Source: JARRRL01 sp037380725 (GTDB lineage Bacteria > Pseudomonadota > Gammaproteobacteria > Pseudomonadales > JANQJO01). Taken from it: a stretch of 23,552 nucleotides of DNA. Under the pieces are notes generated by a model. The model was not told the origin of the DNA. It worked only from the letters and a program-made list of their open reading frames with translations, and searched no databases. The translations under genes were made by a program, and so were the position numbers. The DNA is taken from the NCBI GenBank assembly GCA_037380725.1, contig JARRRL010000016.1, positions 1 to 23,552 on the forward strand. Direction: 5' to 3'. Numbering within the stretch: the stretch's first letter is position 1; every line of letters begins with the position of its first letter. Below, one piece after another: positions 23,549 to 23,552 of the stretch.

Positions 23549-23552
23549 ATGG

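Overview
The window is chromosomal DNA from a gammaproteobacterium. The evidence is the intact order rimP-nusA-infB-rbfA-truB-rpsO-pnp, and the pairing of amgK-murU, divergent, with lptD-surA-pdxA-rsmA-apaG-apaH, an arrangement familiar from Pseudomonas/Oceanospirillales-type genomes. Genus cannot be fixed from sequence alone. The DNA contains two N gaps (15720-15722 and 18844-18959), so it comes from a draft assembly.

Region 1 (1-8520, minus strand) is the translation/transcription 'nusA operon': rimP, nusA, infB, rbfA, truB, rpsO and the first part of pnp, which runs off the left edge. A strong extended -10 promoter with a GC-rich discriminator (8490-8519) drives it. It is followed by an untranslated leader of about 215 nt that holds an intrinsic terminator (8321-8340). 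No tRNA gene is visible in the leader, unlike in E. coli. rimP very probably starts at a TTG preceded by GGGAGG.

Region 2 (8520-13063) is accessory. It holds a two-gene plus-strand unit: a 66-aa membrane protein overlapping (ATGA) a 540-aa membrane-anchored coiled-coil protein of unknown function. It also holds a minus-strand secreted protein with a PEP-CTERM-like tail, an 840-nt AT-rich spacer with an orphan promoter and a perfect palindrome, and a PIG-L/LmbE-type deacetylase gene.

Region 3 (13127-15923, minus) holds djlA, murU and amgK. DjlA is a membrane J-domain co-chaperone. AmgK and MurU are the peptidoglycan-sugar recycling kinase and uridylyltransferase. amgK is interrupted by a 3-N gap that hides roughly 35 codons.

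Region 4 (16242-23419, plus) is the outer-membrane assembly/housekeeping cluster lptD, surA, pdxA, rsmA, apaG, apaH. surA has a 116-N gap over its signal-peptide region. pdxA is broken: it lacks about 25 codons after the GEPAG motif and about 65 codons plus a frameshift near the C-terminus. This is either gene decay or unmarked assembly collapse.

A recurring theme is short degenerate tandem repeats (5 to 14 bp units, plus one looser array), mostly in spacers: 7703-7741, 8660-8685, 8871-8890, 22438-22494 and 23507-23552, and also within coding DNA at 9610-9657. No CRISPR array, rRNA, tRNA, insertion sequence or defence system was recognised.
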